In this document: piece by piece, positions 1-10,658 of the stretch
Numbering within the stretch: the first letter of the stretch is position 1
Layout: every line of letters begins with the position of its first letter
Assembly: GCA_905339165.1 (NCBI GenBank)
Contig: CAJPFH010000004.1
Coordinates: forward strand, 62,001 to 126,000
Length of the DNA stretch: 64,000 bases
From: Flavobacteriales bacterium
GTDB lineage: Bacteria > Bacteroidota > Bacteroidia > Flavobacteriales_E > Vicingaceae
Reading direction: 5' to 3'
The notes under the pieces: generated by a model
What the model was told of the DNA's origin: nothing
Database searches by the model: none
The model's input: only the letters and a program-made list of their open reading frames with translations
Position numbers and translations under genes: made by a program

Positions 1-756
1 AATGCACTCAACGAAGAAAAAAAGAAAATAGCCCTCGAAGGAAAAGAAATCATTCAACGAAAATTTGAACACCTGAAATGGCCCTTTACAAACGCCAACC
101 ATACAGTAATTGCCAAATACTATTCATTAAAAGACCCCTTGGAACTATTTTACCGTGTTGCCATTAACAAAATAGAGGCTTCGCATTTCGGGCATCTTTT
201 TACACTAGAAAAAAATAAACTGATTCCCACCTCGCAAATCGTTTCAAAAACCACTTCACAGACAAATACTGAAACCTACGTTGATTTAAAATCGAGAAAA
301 GACGAAACGCTTGTAATTGGTGAAACCATGGACACTTTCGAATACAAACTTTCGCCTTGTTGCAATCCTATTCCGGGCGATGAAGTATTTGGTTTTATAA
401 CCATTTCCGATGGCATCAAAATTCATAAAACCAATTGCCCCAATGCCGTTCAGTTAATGTCAAACTATGCTTACCGTATTGTAAAAGCCCGCTGGACCAA
501 CCAGGAAAGCATTGCCTTTTTAGCCGGTATAAAAGTTACCGGTATAGATAAAGTGGGCATTGTAAATGAAATAACCCAAATCATATCCAGCGAACTGAAT
601 GTAAATATGCGATCTATAAGTTTCGACAGTATTGACGGTATTTTTGAAGGAAAAATAATGGTCTTTGTGCACGATACAAACCATCTTACACAACTCTGTA
701 CCAAACTAAAAATGGTTGATGGAGTAATCCATGTAACAAGGTTTGACTCTAATTAA
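1..756 (+). CDS. RelA/SpoT (p)ppGpp synthetase/hydrolase, C-terminal part (5' end outside window)
   Basis: The frame is open from base 1, so this is the last 251 residues of a longer gene; the TTG at 139 is internal. The fragment starts in the helical region after TGS, continues into a conserved-Cys module (SPCCNPIPGDE followed by IHKTNCPN, typical of RelA/SpoT proteins), and ends with an ACT domain of about 75 residues (AGIKVTGIDKVGIVNEITQII). Full-length enzymes of the family synthesise and/or hydrolyse (p)ppGpp in the stringent response; the catalytic domains lie outside the window, so which activities are present cannot be judged. It is followed 42 bases later by a Fur-type gene on the same strand. 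Confidence 0.93.
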   Translation, partial: NALNEEKKKIALEGKEIIQRKFEHLKWPFTNANHTVIAKYYSLKDPLELFYRVAINKIEASHFGHLFTLEKNKLIPTSQIVSKTTSQTNTETYVDLKSRKDETLVIGETMDTFEYKLSPCCNPIPGDEVFGFITISDGIKIHKTNCPNAVQLMSNYAYRIVKARWTNQESIAFLAGIKVTGIDKVGIVNEITQIISSELNVNMRSISFDSIDGIFEGKIMVFVHDTNHLTQLCTKLKMVDGVIHVTRFDSN

Positions 757-798
757 TCCTTATTGATTACCTTTACCCTGAATTTTGAATAGATACCA

Positions 799-1296
799 AT
801 GAATACCTCTTCTGAACTACAAGAGAAAGTAAAAGAAATTTTTTCCGTGTATTTAGAACAACACAAACACCGAAAAACTCCGGAACGATACGCTATACTT
901 AACGAAATATACGCACATGACGGACATTTCGATATTGAATCTCTCTACATTTCAATGAAAAACAAAAAATACGAAGTAAGCAGAGCTACCATTTACAATA
1001 CCATTGAACTTTTACAAACCTGTAATTTAATAAGAAAACATCAGTTCGGAAACGGCATTGCTCAGTTTGAACGCTCGTACGAATTTAAACAACACGACCA
1101 CTTAGTTTGTAACCACTGCCAAAAAATTATTGAGTTTTGCGATCCCAGGGTGCAACATATTAAAACATCTATTAGCGAAATGCTCGATTTTAAAGTAATA
1201 CATCACTCTCTAATCTTTTATGGAATTTGCAAAGAGTGTAAAAAAGAAATGGCAAAAAACAATTTAAAAAAAACAAAAAGTAGCCTTCGGGTTTAG
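799..1296 (+). CDS. Fur-family metal-responsive transcriptional regulator
   Basis: 165 residues. It has an N-terminal winged helix ([13 protein letters not shown], then [13 protein letters not shown] as recognition region) and a C-terminal metal/dimerisation domain with HDHLVCNHC and a second CxxC (CKEC) near residue 145, the usual structural zinc site. The family represses transcription when loaded with Fe, Zn or Mn, or responds to peroxide; the sequence does not decide which. The start is ATG at 799. The stop lies 3 bases before the next start at 1300, so it is probably co-transcribed with the STAS gene and purA. Confident at family level, not for the metal. Confidence 0.92.
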   Translation: MNTSSELQEKVKEIFSVYLEQHKHRKTPERYAILNEIYAHDGHFDIESLYISMKNKKYEVSRATIYNTIELLQTCNLIRKHQFGNGIAQFERSYEFKQHDHLVCNHCQKIIEFCDPRVQHIKTSISEMLDFKVIHHSLIFYGICKECKKEMAKNNLKKTKSSLRV

Positions 1297-1299
1297 TGT

Positions 1300-1659
1300 A
1301 TGAATTTTTCTTTTACCCAAAATAAAAGTGCACACGTTACCGTTTTCTTTCTACAAGGGAGATTAATGGAAAAACACCACGCAACCGCATTAATCAATGA
1401 AATAGAAAACGCACTCGCAAACGGCTGTAATAAATTTATTTTAAACTTAGAAAAATTAGAATATTTAAACAGTACCGGACTAGGCGTGTTAATTTCATTG
1501 TACACTAAAATACGAAACCATTCGGGCGAACTTATTCTCAGCAACATTTCAGAACCTGTAAAAAAATTAATCCTTATTTCAAAATTAAACTCGGTGTTTA
1601 CCATAATAGAAAATACCGATGATGCAAAAAAATATTTTCAAACCAAACCAATAAGCTAA
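1300..1659 (+). CDS. STAS-domain protein (anti-sigma-factor antagonist-like)
   Basis: 119 residues forming a single STAS domain. The segment YLNSTGLGVLISLY matches the phosphorylatable loop of SpoIIAA/RsbV-type antagonists (usually DSSGLG); Asn replaces the usual Asp and the Ser is kept. Family members bind an anti-sigma kinase when unphosphorylated and are controlled by a kinase and a PP2C/SpoIIE-type phosphatase. No kinase is present here, but a SpoIIE-type phosphatase lies at 5014-7395. It sits 3 bases after fur and 3 bases before purA, suggesting a common transcript. The regulatory role is an inference from the family. Confidence 0.85.
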   Translation: MNFSFTQNKSAHVTVFFLQGRLMEKHHATALINEIENALANGCNKFILNLEKLEYLNSTGLGVLISLYTKIRNHSGELILSNISEPVKKLILISKLNSVFTIIENTDDAKKYFQTKPIS

Positions 1660-2943
<1,284 letters not shown>

Positions 2944-2957
2944 ACACTGTAAGGCCT

Positions 2958-4553
2958 ATGAATAAAGCCTTCTTAATTGCTTTGCTTTCGTTTGTGCCTC
3001 TGCTTTTAGCAAGCCAAAATAAGCCCGCAAAAATTGAAATAATCAATGCCGATGCACTAGAATTTGACGAAACACTAGGGAAAGGAGCCAAGCGTTTAAT
3101 CGGCAATGTACAACTTAAACACGATGATGCCACCATGTACTGCGATAGTGCTTATTTTTTTACCAACAACAGCATTGATGCGTTCGGAAACGTAAGAGTA
3201 GTACAAGGAGACTCACTTCAACTTTATGGCGATTCCTTAAAATACAACGGCAATACCAAAATAGCCAAACTACGCGGAAATATTAGACTTAACAGCCCCG
3301 AAATGAGTCTTAGCAGTAATTTTTTAGACTACGATCGTAAAAAAAACTTTGCCTATTACTACGGTGGAGGAACACTGATAAACAAAAAAGAAAACAATAC
3401 CCTTACTAGTAAGCAGGGATACTATTACCCGGGGTCTCGGTCTTTCTTTTTTAAAGACAATGTAAAACTTACCAATCCTGAATACGTGATGACCAGCGAT
3501 ACTCTCCAGTATAACGAGTTGAGTGAAATTGTTTTATTTCATGGACCTACCACTATTAAAGCACAAGATAATTTTATTTACTGCGAAAACGGTTGGTATA
3601 ATACCCGAAGAGACGAATCGAAATACTTTAAAAATGCCTATATTATAACCGGCACACAACGTATTGAAGGAGATACCCTTTTTTATAACAGGAAAAAAGG
3701 CATTGGTGAACTTACCTGCAATGTACTCATCAACGATACAGCCGAAAAACTTCAAATTTTTTCAGACAAAGCATATATCTATGAAAAAAATGACAGCGCA
3801 CTTATAACACAAAATGCATTATTAGTACAACTATTTTCAGAAGATTCGCTCTTTTTGCATGCCGATACGTTTATTATTCAAACTATTAAAGACACTACAC
3901 ACACGTTAGAAATAGAATCAGATTCTATTTCAATTATAGAGAATTCACAAAATGAAAAAGCAGATTCTACACAAACTAAAAAGGAAGATAAAAGAATTTT
4001 ATACGCTTTTCATTCCGTAAAATTTTACAAACAGGATATGCAAGGCAAATGCGATTCTCTGGTTTATTCCTTTTTAGACAGTGCTATCAGCATGTACAAA
4101 GAACCTATTATTTGGAATGAAGAAAACCAGCTTACAGCTGATTTTATTAAAATAAGAACCTATGATACCATTGTACATTCTTTATATATGGTAAATAATG
4201 CCTTTATTATTTCGGAAGTAGACTCCGCACGTTACAACCAAATAAAAGGCAAAGACATGAAAGGTTCTTTTGTAAATAATAAACTTCACCGCATTTTGGT
4301 AGAAGGAAACGGGCAAAGTATTTATTATGGTAAAGACGATAACAATAAATTTATTGGCGTAAATGTGGCCGAAAGCACTAATATACTTATAGCTGTGGGA
4401 GAAGAAAAAATAGAACACATTACTTACATTGGTTCTCCACAGGCTACCCTATACCCACTAAACGAACTGAACAGCGAAGAATTATTACTAAAAGATTTTA
4501 AGTGGTACGCCAATATTAGGCCTCGCAGTATGTTCGATTTGTTTGTGAAATAG
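2958..4553 (+). CDS. OstA-like protein (LptA/LptD N-domain family)
   Basis: 531 residues with an N-terminal signal peptide (MNKAFLIALLSFVPLLLASQ) and then repeated beta-jellyroll-type OstA segments: phrases such as YCDSAYFF, DAFGNVRVVQGDSLQLYGDSLKYNG and LRGNIRL recur to about residue 300. Proteins of this fold (LptA, LptC, LptD N-domain) carry lipopolysaccharide across the periplasm; this one is probably periplasmic and LPS-related. No C-terminal LptD barrel can be recognised. It ends 5 bases from the convergent msrB stop. Family assignment is firm, role inferred. Confidence 0.85.
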   Translation: MNKAFLIALLSFVPLLLASQNKPAKIEIINADALEFDETLGKGAKRLIGNVQLKHDDATMYCDSAYFFTNNSIDAFGNVRVVQGDSLQLYGDSLKYNGNTKIAKLRGNIRLNSPEMSLSSNFLDYDRKKNFAYYYGGGTLINKKENNTLTSKQGYYYPGSRSFFFKDNVKLTNPEYVMTSDTLQYNELSEIVLFHGPTTIKAQDNFIYCENGWYNTRRDESKYFKNAYIITGTQRIEGDTLFYNRKKGIGELTCNVLINDTAEKLQIFSDKAYIYEKNDSALITQNALLVQLFSEDSLFLHADTFIIQTIKDTTHTLEIESDSISIIENSQNEKADSTQTKKEDKRILYAFHSVKFYKQDMQGKCDSLVYSFLDSAISMYKEPIIWNEENQLTADFIKIRTYDTIVHSLYMVNNAFIISEVDSARYNQIKGKDMKGSFVNNKLHRILVEGNGQSIYYGKDDNNKFIGVNVAESTNILIAVGEEKIEHITYIGSPQATLYPLNELNSEELLLKDFKWYANIRPRSMFDLFVK

Positions 4554-4558
4554 AAAAC

Positions 4559-4933
4559 TTATTTCTTTTTAAAATTCAGGGAAACTGAATTAACACAATA
4601 CCTCAAGCCTGTAGGCTTAGGCCCATCTTCAAAAACATGCCCTAAATGACCTCCGCATACTGAACAACAAATTTCGGTACGGGCATACCCCAAATGGTAA
4701 TCAACAGACGTGGTTATGGCACCCTGAACGGCATCGTAAAAACTGGGCCAGCCACTGCCCGAATCATATTTTGTAACAGATAAGAAAAGTATCTGTCCAC
4801 AACCTGTACAGGTGTATTCTCCTTTTTCATTATATGTATAATATTTTCCTGTAAATGCAGGTTCGGTGCCTTTTAAACGCAGCACTCTGTACTGTTCGGC
4901 ACTTAGTTTTTTCTTCCAATTCTCTTCGCTCAT
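4559..4933 (-). CDS. msrB: Peptide-methionine (R)-S-oxide reductase MsrB
   Basis: 124 residues from the ATG at 4933. A longer frame to 5038 exists, but those 35 residues do not resemble MsrB and would overlap the upstream gene. It repairs methionine R-sulfoxide in proteins. Visible signatures: two zinc-binding CxxC pairs (CTGCG near residue 46, [10 protein letters not shown] near 86), [12 protein letters not shown], and the catalytic Cys113 in [11 protein letters not shown]. No signal peptide with this start, so cytoplasmic. It lies 80 bases downstream of the TPR/SpoIIE gene on the same strand and converges with the OstA-like gene. Confidence 0.95.
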   Translation of the reverse strand: MSEENWKKKLSAEQYRVLRLKGTEPAFTGKYYTYNEKGEYTCTGCGQILFLSVTKYDSGSGWPSFYDAVQGAITTSVDYHLGYARTEICCSVCGGHLGHVFEDGPKPTGLRYCVNSVSLNFKKK

Positions 4934-5013
4934 AAATGTTGCAATTTTATTTACTTCTTTAAAGATGCTTACCCATTGAACGAATAAACAGAATAAAATT
5001 ATCAATTCTTTAT

Positions 5014-7395
5014 TTATACCCTTAATCCGGCAACACAAATATCATCTACCTGCTCGAGGTTTCCTTTCCATTTTTCAAAGGCATTTCTAATCATGTCATT
5101 CTGCTTATCCATGTCGTATTCTTGAATTGAAAGAATTAATTCTCTAAACTTATGTAGTTTGTATTTTTTTCCTTTCTCACCGCCAAATTGATCGGCAAAA
5201 CCATCAGAAAACAGATATAAAGAATCGCCTTCATATAACTCTGTTGTGTGGGTGGTAAATGGAATTGGATTCTCTTCCTTACAAATTGCCTGAATATGCG
5301 CCTTAAATTCAATAAACTCGAAATGATTATTTTTAAAATATTTGGTATTTTCAGATAACCTTTCTGATTCCCTCTGTAAATAATGCAAAGAATTATCCAC
5401 AGACAAGGGGCGAACAAGCCAAAGTGGATTATTTGCACCCGCCCATTTTAGATTTATTTTACCCGGTTCCAACACTTCTAAGTTACATAATGAAATATCC
5501 ATTCCATCTTTCACTTCCTCTTCACTTTTCTCAAATGTTTCTGCCACCAACTCTCTTACTTTATCCAAAATTTTTCCGGGATCATAAATATGAAACTCAT
5601 TAATTGCTCGTTTTAAAGCATTAGAACAAACTACACTTACAAGGGCTCCTGGCACACCATGTCCTGTGCAATCGGCTACCGCAAAGAAAATATTATTCCC
5701 TTTTTCCTGAGCCCAATAGAAATCACCGCTTACAATATCCTTAGGCTGGTAAAATATAAATCCTTTTTTTAAAACTGCATTTAAATATTGTGAGGAGGGA
5801 AATATTGCATCTTGAAGCCTTTTAGCATATAAAATAGAATCGAGTAATTCTCTATTTTTTTCTTCTACTATCGACTTTTGAAACTCTATTAATTTATTTT
5901 GTTCTTCTACTTTTTCTTTTTGAGATAAGATGATTTTATTCTTTTTACTCTTTACAAAGAAAGCATTTACTACAAAAATTAATAGAAATACAAATAACAA
6001 ACAAATGGCAGCAATAGAGTACGTAATTAAACGTTGCTGTTTTAATTGTAATAAATTTTGTTTTGATTGCTCTATTTTTATAATTCTGTCTTTATTTAGT
6101 AAAGAAATATTTTTTTGTTGATTATCGTTTAGCATATCTTTCTGTCGTATTTCAACAATTTTTTTCTGTAATTCAAGTTCATTGAATTTATTTTGTTGTT
6201 GCAGCAGGAGAATATCATGCTGGCTTTTATAAAGAGAATACTTTTGTCTCTCTCTTTCGGCCATTGCCATCATCTCTTTTTTTTCAATTTCATAGTTCAA
6301 CTGACTTTGAAAAAGTTTTATATTATTCTCCTTATTATAAATGCTATCCTTGTATGCTATAGCAATAGCATAATTACTAAATGCGCTTTCGAAATTGCCC
6401 TGAGCCGAATCTATTGTTGTAAGATACCGATAGCATTCTGATAATTCTTTTTTTAGGTCAAGTTCAATCCCAATTTTTATCGCTTTTTCAACAACTTCGC
6501 TCGCTGCATCGTATTCTTGCATCTCAATTTTTAGTCTTCCGATGGTTTTATATAAAGACGCCATACCGGACTTATCGGAAATAGCCTCTTTGATTTCTAA
6601 ACTTTTTAAATAGTATTCATTTGCCTTTTCTAATTGGTTGGTAGAAAAATAAATGGTACCTATATTTTGTAATGACATGGATACCCCTTGTTTATTCTCT
6701 TTATCCTCTCTAATACGTAATGCTGCTTCATGAAATTCCAATGCCTTATCGTAATTCTTATCAACAAAATAAATTATTCCTATATTGTTATAACAGGAAG
6801 CTATACCTAAGGCATCTCCTAATTCTTCTTTTATTTTAATGCTCTTGTTATAATAATCTAATGCCTCATTGTTTTTTCCCTGCAAACGAAAAATGTTTCC
6901 GATATTATTATATAAAGCCGATAAACCTTTTTTATAATTATTTTTTTCAAAATATTTCATTGCTTCAAAATACATACTCAATGCCTCGGGGTAATTGGCC
7001 TGAGTCTGATAAATGGTTCCAATATTATTATGTGTGGTGGCTAAGCCTTTTTCGTAATTAATTTGTTTGGCAATTTTAATATTCTCCTTATAGGTTTTAA
7101 TGGCATTAATATAATCACCATTTCTGGTGTATATATTGGCAATGATATTATACGAATTAAAGGTTCCAATTTTAAATTTATTTTTTTCTGATATTTCTAA
7201 CGCTTTATGAACGTAAACTTTAGCACTATCATAATCCCCATGTTTAATAAATAGGTTGGCTTTGTTTTGATATATGTTAATTTGCAACGTATCTGCTTTT
7301 CCATATTCATTCTTTACTATTTTAGTTTGAGAAAATAGTTGAGAAGAAAATAATACGAATATAAATAAATAGATACTGTATCTGATTCTGCACAT
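5014..7395 (-). CDS. TPR sensor protein with SpoIIE-type (PP2C) phosphatase domain
   Basis: 793 residues from the ATG at 7395; the TTG at 7413 is a less likely start. Order: signal peptide ([23 protein letters not shown]), about seven tetratricopeptide repeats to roughly residue 360 (phrases such as [17 protein letters not shown]), a charged coiled coil, one membrane segment near 455-478, a second coiled coil, and a C-terminal SpoIIE/PP2C-like serine phosphatase. Metal-binding acidic motifs are visible: [23 protein letters not shown] and [12 protein letters not shown]. The layout implies periplasmic TPR sensing coupled to a cytoplasmic phosphatase acting on a STAS-type partner. The STAS protein at 1300 is a possible substrate (inference). 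Confidence 0.9.
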   Translation of the reverse strand: MCRIRYSIYLFIFVLFSSQLFSQTKIVKNEYGKADTLQINIYQNKANLFIKHGDYDSAKVYVHKALEISEKNKFKIGTFNSYNIIANIYTRNGDYINAIKTYKENIKIAKQINYEKGLATTHNNIGTIYQTQANYPEALSMYFEAMKYFEKNNYKKGLSALYNNIGNIFRLQGKNNEALDYYNKSIKIKEELGDALGIASCYNNIGIIYFVDKNYDKALEFHEAALRIREDKENKQGVSMSLQNIGTIYFSTNQLEKANEYYLKSLEIKEAISDKSGMASLYKTIGRLKIEMQEYDAASEVVEKAIKIGIELDLKKELSECYRYLTTIDSAQGNFESAFSNYAIAIAYKDSIYNKENNIKLFQSQLNYEIEKKEMMAMAERERQKYSLYKSQHDILLLQQQNKFNELELQKKIVEIRQKDMLNDNQQKNISLLNKDRIIKIEQSKQNLLQLKQQRLITYSIAAICLLFVFLLIFVVNAFFVKSKKNKIILSQKEKVEEQNKLIEFQKSIVEEKNRELLDSILYAKRLQDAIFPSSQYLNAVLKKGFIFYQPKDIVSGDFYWAQEKGNNIFFAVADCTGHGVPGALVSVVCSNALKRAINEFHIYDPGKILDKVRELVAETFEKSEEEVKDGMDISLCNLEVLEPGKINLKWAGANNPLWLVRPLSVDNSLHYLQRESERLSENTKYFKNNHFEFIEFKAHIQAICKEENPIPFTTHTTELYEGDSLYLFSDGFADQFGGEKGKKYKLHKFRELILSIQEYDMDKQNDMIRNAFEKWKGNLEQVDDICVAGLRV

Positions 7396-7401
7396 GATGT
7401 G

Positions 7402-7432
7402 CGAAAATAACAATAGAATTCAGTTTAATCAA
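7402..7432 (-). promoter_or_regulatory. Possible Bacteroidota promoter of the TPR/SpoIIE gene
   Basis: On the minus strand a TTG (7430-7432) is followed after 20 bases by TATTTTCG (7402-7409), one mismatch from the TAnnTTTG -7 consensus. The element ends 6 bases before the ATG at 7395, so the leader would be very short or absent. Confidence 0.35.
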
Positions 7433-7462
7433 CCCCGATAACTACTTATATTATTAAACTGT

Positions 7463-8389
7463 TCATTTTATTTGATTGGCAACTAGTTCTATCGCCTCTT
7501 CAAATGAATGTGGTTTAAAGCCTAAGTAATCTATGGCTTTTTGAATATGGAAACCTGTTTTTGGAGGTCTTTTGGCGGGTTGCTTTAATCCTTCCGATGA
7601 AATTGGTTTTACGAGCGAAGCATCGTAATTAAAATAGTTGGCAATACGAATTACCATTTCGTAAATGCTCATAAAATCTTTTCCAGAAATATGAAAAATT
7701 CCACCGGCATTTTTATCGGCTATGCGAATACATGCATCGGCCAAATCTTCGGCTAAAGTGGGAGTTCTGTACTGGTCGTTTACGATATTTAATTCTTTGT
7801 TATTTTTTAAATTTTCTATGGCCCAAAGCACAATATTGGTTCTGCTTATTTTTTCGGCTGTACCAAAAACAATGATGGTTCGGGCTATAGCCCAGTTTAG
7901 TTTACTTTGCATAACAATTTTTTCCGATTGCAGTTTGGTATTTGCGTACCAACTTAAGGGGTTCGGGATATCTTCTTCTTTGTATGGCCCCGATTTTCCA
8001 TCGAAAATAAAATCGGTAGAGAGATGAATAAAATGAGGAGAATGCTCCTTAATCGATTCGGCTGATTTTATTAAATTCTCGGTGCCCTTTACATTGATTT
8101 CGAAACATTCCTTTTGGTTTATTTCACAAGCATCTACATTTGTCATTGCAGCAGTATGAATAATGGTATGTGGTAAATATTTGCTAATTACCCTATGTGT
8201 ATTATCTTCAGAGGTAATGTCTAATGCTTCGTAAATATATCCGCTGGTTTCAGATATTCTGTTTTCGCCTTTAGAACTGGCGATGAGAGTAATATCTTTT
8301 CTGTGTCTGAGCGCATGAATAAGTTTTTGCCCAAGCAAACCATTGCTTCCGGTAACTAGTATTGTTTTTTTATATGGCTCTAAAATCAA
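7463..8389 (-). CDS. RmlD-like NAD(P)-dependent sugar-nucleotide reductase (extended SDR)
   Basis: 308 residues. Rossmann motif near the N-terminus (ILVTGSNGLLGQKLI), an ASN-type core HTAAMTNVDACE, and the active-site YANTK with Lys in SDR spacing; overall it matches the dTDP-4-dehydrorhamnose reductase (RmlD) family. The substrate is uncertain because no rmlA, rmlB or rmlC is in the window. The only sensible start is TTG at 8389, giving MILEPYKKTILVTG; the start overlaps the end of the antiporter gene by 20 bases, which suggests translational coupling. Confidence 0.85.
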   Translation of the reverse strand: MILEPYKKTILVTGSNGLLGQKLIHALRHRKDITLIASSKGENRISETSGYIYEALDITSEDNTHRVISKYLPHTIIHTAAMTNVDACEINQKECFEINVKGTENLIKSAESIKEHSPHFIHLSTDFIFDGKSGPYKEEDIPNPLSWYANTKLQSEKIVMQSKLNWAIARTIIVFGTAEKISRTNIVLWAIENLKNNKELNIVNDQYRTPTLAEDLADACIRIADKNAGGIFHISGKDFMSIYEMVIRIANYFNYDASLVKPISSEGLKQPAKRPPKTGFHIQKAIDYLGFKPHSFEEAIELVANQIK

Positions 8390-10331
8390 GATTTTCTAAA
8401 TAAGAGATTGCGTTTTCTAATTCTTTTTGGGCACCAAATATAATAAGAGTATCCAAAGGTTCAATAATAAAATCAGCCGATAAGCCGGTAATGATATTCT
8501 TGTTTCGGATAACCCCTATAATCTCAATATTAATAATATCTGTAGTGTTATTAAAAATGCTACCGATGGTTTGTCCAGCTATTAAAGAACTTTTATGAAC
8601 AAAATACGTGTCGTTTAATTCATGAATGGCGGCCAAATCGGCAATTTTTAATCCATCACTCGTATTTGTTTCATTAAAAAATCCGTACCTTCTTTTACGA
8701 ATAATATCGGATTTAATTCGTACTAGAGGCTCGGCTACACCAAAGTATTTTAATACATGCGAAGTGATTTCTAATGATGCTTCAAACTCCTGCGATATAA
8801 CCACATTGGCTCCTTTCTGGTATAGTGGTTCTATTTGTGATATGTATTCGGAGCGAACAATGATATATAAATCGGGATTTAGCTTTCGGCTTATTTCTAA
8901 GGTTTTATAAGTGGCTTCGGAATCTGAAATGGCAATTACCATCATGTTGGCGTTTTTAATTCCTAAAGAAGTAAGATTTGCAATACTGGTGCTGTCTCCA
9001 AAATAGATAGCCTCCCCCTTTGCTTTGTAGTTCTTTACCGTTACCGGATTTATTTCAATGATTTTATATGATATTTTAAGCGACTTGAATATTCTGGATA
9101 GATTGATTCCATTGATACCAAAGCCTACTATTATTACTTCATTGTTTACATGGGTTGCTTCGGAATACCCATTGGCCTGAAACTTTTTTACCGTTGCTAG
9201 TTTTTCTCCGGCATAAAAAAGAAAGGGGGAAACCAACATACTAAAAACTGTAGCCGATAAAAAAAACTGGTAATTCTCTTCGCTAATTAAAAATGTTGGT
9301 TTAGCCATATTCAGCAGCATAAAAGAAAATTCTCCAATTTGCGAAATGGTAATTCCGGTTCTGAAAGCAATATTGGTTGGCTGTTTAAACACAAGCAATA
9401 TTGAAAAGACAATGATTGCTTTAAAAGCAATGATAGATAACGTAAGAACAGAAACAGACAAAATATTTTGTTTTACAAAATCTAGATTTAGTAACATTCC
9501 CACGGAAATAAAGAAAATGGATAAAAAAACATTTTTAAGAGGTTTAACATCTGATTCTATTTGGTAATGATAAATTGATTCGGCCAAAATGGTACCCGCA
9601 ATGAAAGAACCCATAGCTAATGAAAAGCCGGCTTTGTAGGTAAGTAAAGCCAATCCAAAGCAAAGTCCAAGACTAAATGTCATAAACAACTCGTTTACTC
9701 GGGCACTAAAAACTACATCAATAATTTTTGGAAGCACATACTTGGCAAGTGCAAAAACCAATACCATAAGCCCTATAGCGTACGAGAATTTAATCATAAT
9801 AGGTAACACCTCAAATTGTGAGGCTTTACCAAGCATAGGTATAATAATTAAAAAAGGAACTATACAAATATCCTGAAACAGTAATATTCCTATCATAATT
9901 TTACCCGATGGGCTTCTCAATTGCTGTTTATCCTGTAAGGTTTTTAAAACAATAGCCGTACTACTCATACTTATTACCGTAGCAAGTAAAAAAGCCTGTT
10001 GGGGAGTAAAAGATAAAAATATGGCCAGTAAAAAAATACCAGCCATTGTAATGAATATTTGAAGTGTTCCAAGTACTAATACTTCGAATTTCATTTGCTT
10101 TATACGTTCTATTGAAAACTCTAATCCAATGTTAAACATAAGCAGCATCACACCTACTTCGGCCATCAATTCCAATTCGTGCTCTAACTTTACTAAGGCA
10201 AAACCGGTTGGGCCAATTAACATGCCGGTAAATAAAAAACCTATTAAACTGGATAAACGGAAGCGGGCAAATAATAGCACCACTAAAGTTGCGACTAGAA
10301 TTATGGTAATAAAATCGTTGAAAATGCCCAT
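8370..10331 (-). CDS. KefB-type monovalent cation:proton antiporter (CPA2) with TrkA-N domain
   Basis: 653 residues. The first about 385 form a 12-helix Na+/H+-exchanger-type membrane domain (SLIGFLFTGMLIGPTG, MSSTAIVLKTL, GAFIAGT-like AMGSFIAGTILAES). A RCK/TrkA-N nucleotide-binding domain follows (VIIVGFGINGINLSRIF near residue 405, then FGDSTSIANLTSLGI) and a C-terminal TrkA-C domain (about 570-645). Such proteins export K+ or Na+ in exchange for protons across the inner membrane, gated by bound nucleotide. It follows a small PspC gene 46 bases upstream and overlaps the RmlD-like gene. The transported ion is not decidable. Confidence 0.92.
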   Translation of the reverse strand: MGIFNDFITIILVATLVVLLFARFRLSSLIGFLFTGMLIGPTGFALVKLEHELELMAEVGVMLLMFNIGLEFSIERIKQMKFEVLVLGTLQIFITMAGIFLLAIFLSFTPQQAFLLATVISMSSTAIVLKTLQDKQQLRSPSGKIMIGILLFQDICIVPFLIIIPMLGKASQFEVLPIMIKFSYAIGLMVLVFALAKYVLPKIIDVVFSARVNELFMTFSLGLCFGLALLTYKAGFSLAMGSFIAGTILAESIYHYQIESDVKPLKNVFLSIFFISVGMLLNLDFVKQNILSVSVLTLSIIAFKAIIVFSILLVFKQPTNIAFRTGITISQIGEFSFMLLNMAKPTFLISEENYQFFLSATVFSMLVSPFLFYAGEKLATVKKFQANGYSEATHVNNEVIIVGFGINGINLSRIFKSLKISYKIIEINPVTVKNYKAKGEAIYFGDSTSIANLTSLGIKNANMMVIAISDSEATYKTLEISRKLNPDLYIIVRSEYISQIEPLYQKGANVVISQEFEASLEITSHVLKYFGVAEPLVRIKSDIIRKRRYGFFNETNTSDGLKIADLAAIHELNDTYFVHKSSLIAGQTIGSIFNNTTDIINIEIIGVIRNKNIITGLSADFIIEPLDTLIIFGAQKELENAISYLENLDFRAI

Positions 10332-10377
10332 TCAAATAAGTTGATAGTGCAAAGTAACTAAAAAAGAAAAAGCCTTA

Positions 10378-10608
10378 TTAGAACTCCCAAATACTTGGCT
10401 TGCGAAAACGGAAACGACTACGTACCTGTAAAATAAAGGCCATAATGAGGTATAATACTATAGGAGAACCAAAAGTTAGAAAAGATAAATAGATAAAATA
10501 TATTCGAATACTTCCGGAATTAATACCCAATTTATTTCCCCACCAAGAGCATACTCCAAAGGCTTGCTTCTCAAAAAAGGATTGTATATTTTCTACCAGT
10601 TTCTTCAT
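10378..10608 (-). CDS. PspC-domain small membrane protein
   Basis: 76 residues. An N-terminal amphipathic stretch is followed by the PspC core (FGVCSWWGNKLGINSGSIRIYFIYLSF) and a hydrophobic helix pair, then a basic tail (VRSRFRFRKP). PspC proteins are inner-membrane proteins linked to envelope stress in other bacteria. No other psp gene is nearby. It lies upstream of the KefB-type antiporter with a short gap, so both may share the promoter at 10628-10658. Confidence 0.85.
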   Translation of the reverse strand: MKKLVENIQSFFEKQAFGVCSWWGNKLGINSGSIRIYFIYLSFLTFGSPIVLYLIMAFILQVRSRFRFRKPSIWEF

Positions 10609-10627
10609 TTTTAACCTACAAGATGTA

Positions 10628-10658
10628 CAAATTTATTCTTTTTAATTCTTTATTTCAA
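10628..10658 (-). promoter_or_regulatory. Predicted Bacteroidota-type promoter for pspC-antiporter-RmlD genes
   Basis: On the minus strand TTG (10656-10658), 20 bases, then TAAATTTG (10628-10635), matching the TAnnTTTG -7 consensus. It lies partly in the last codons of the DUF2851 gene and 20 bases before the pspC ATG. Confidence 0.5.

Noticed and set aside
4934-5038. N-terminal extension of MsrB overlapping the TPR/SpoIIE gene
   Set aside because: The 35 extra residues are not MsrB-like and the ATG at 4933 gives the usual start (MSEENWKK).
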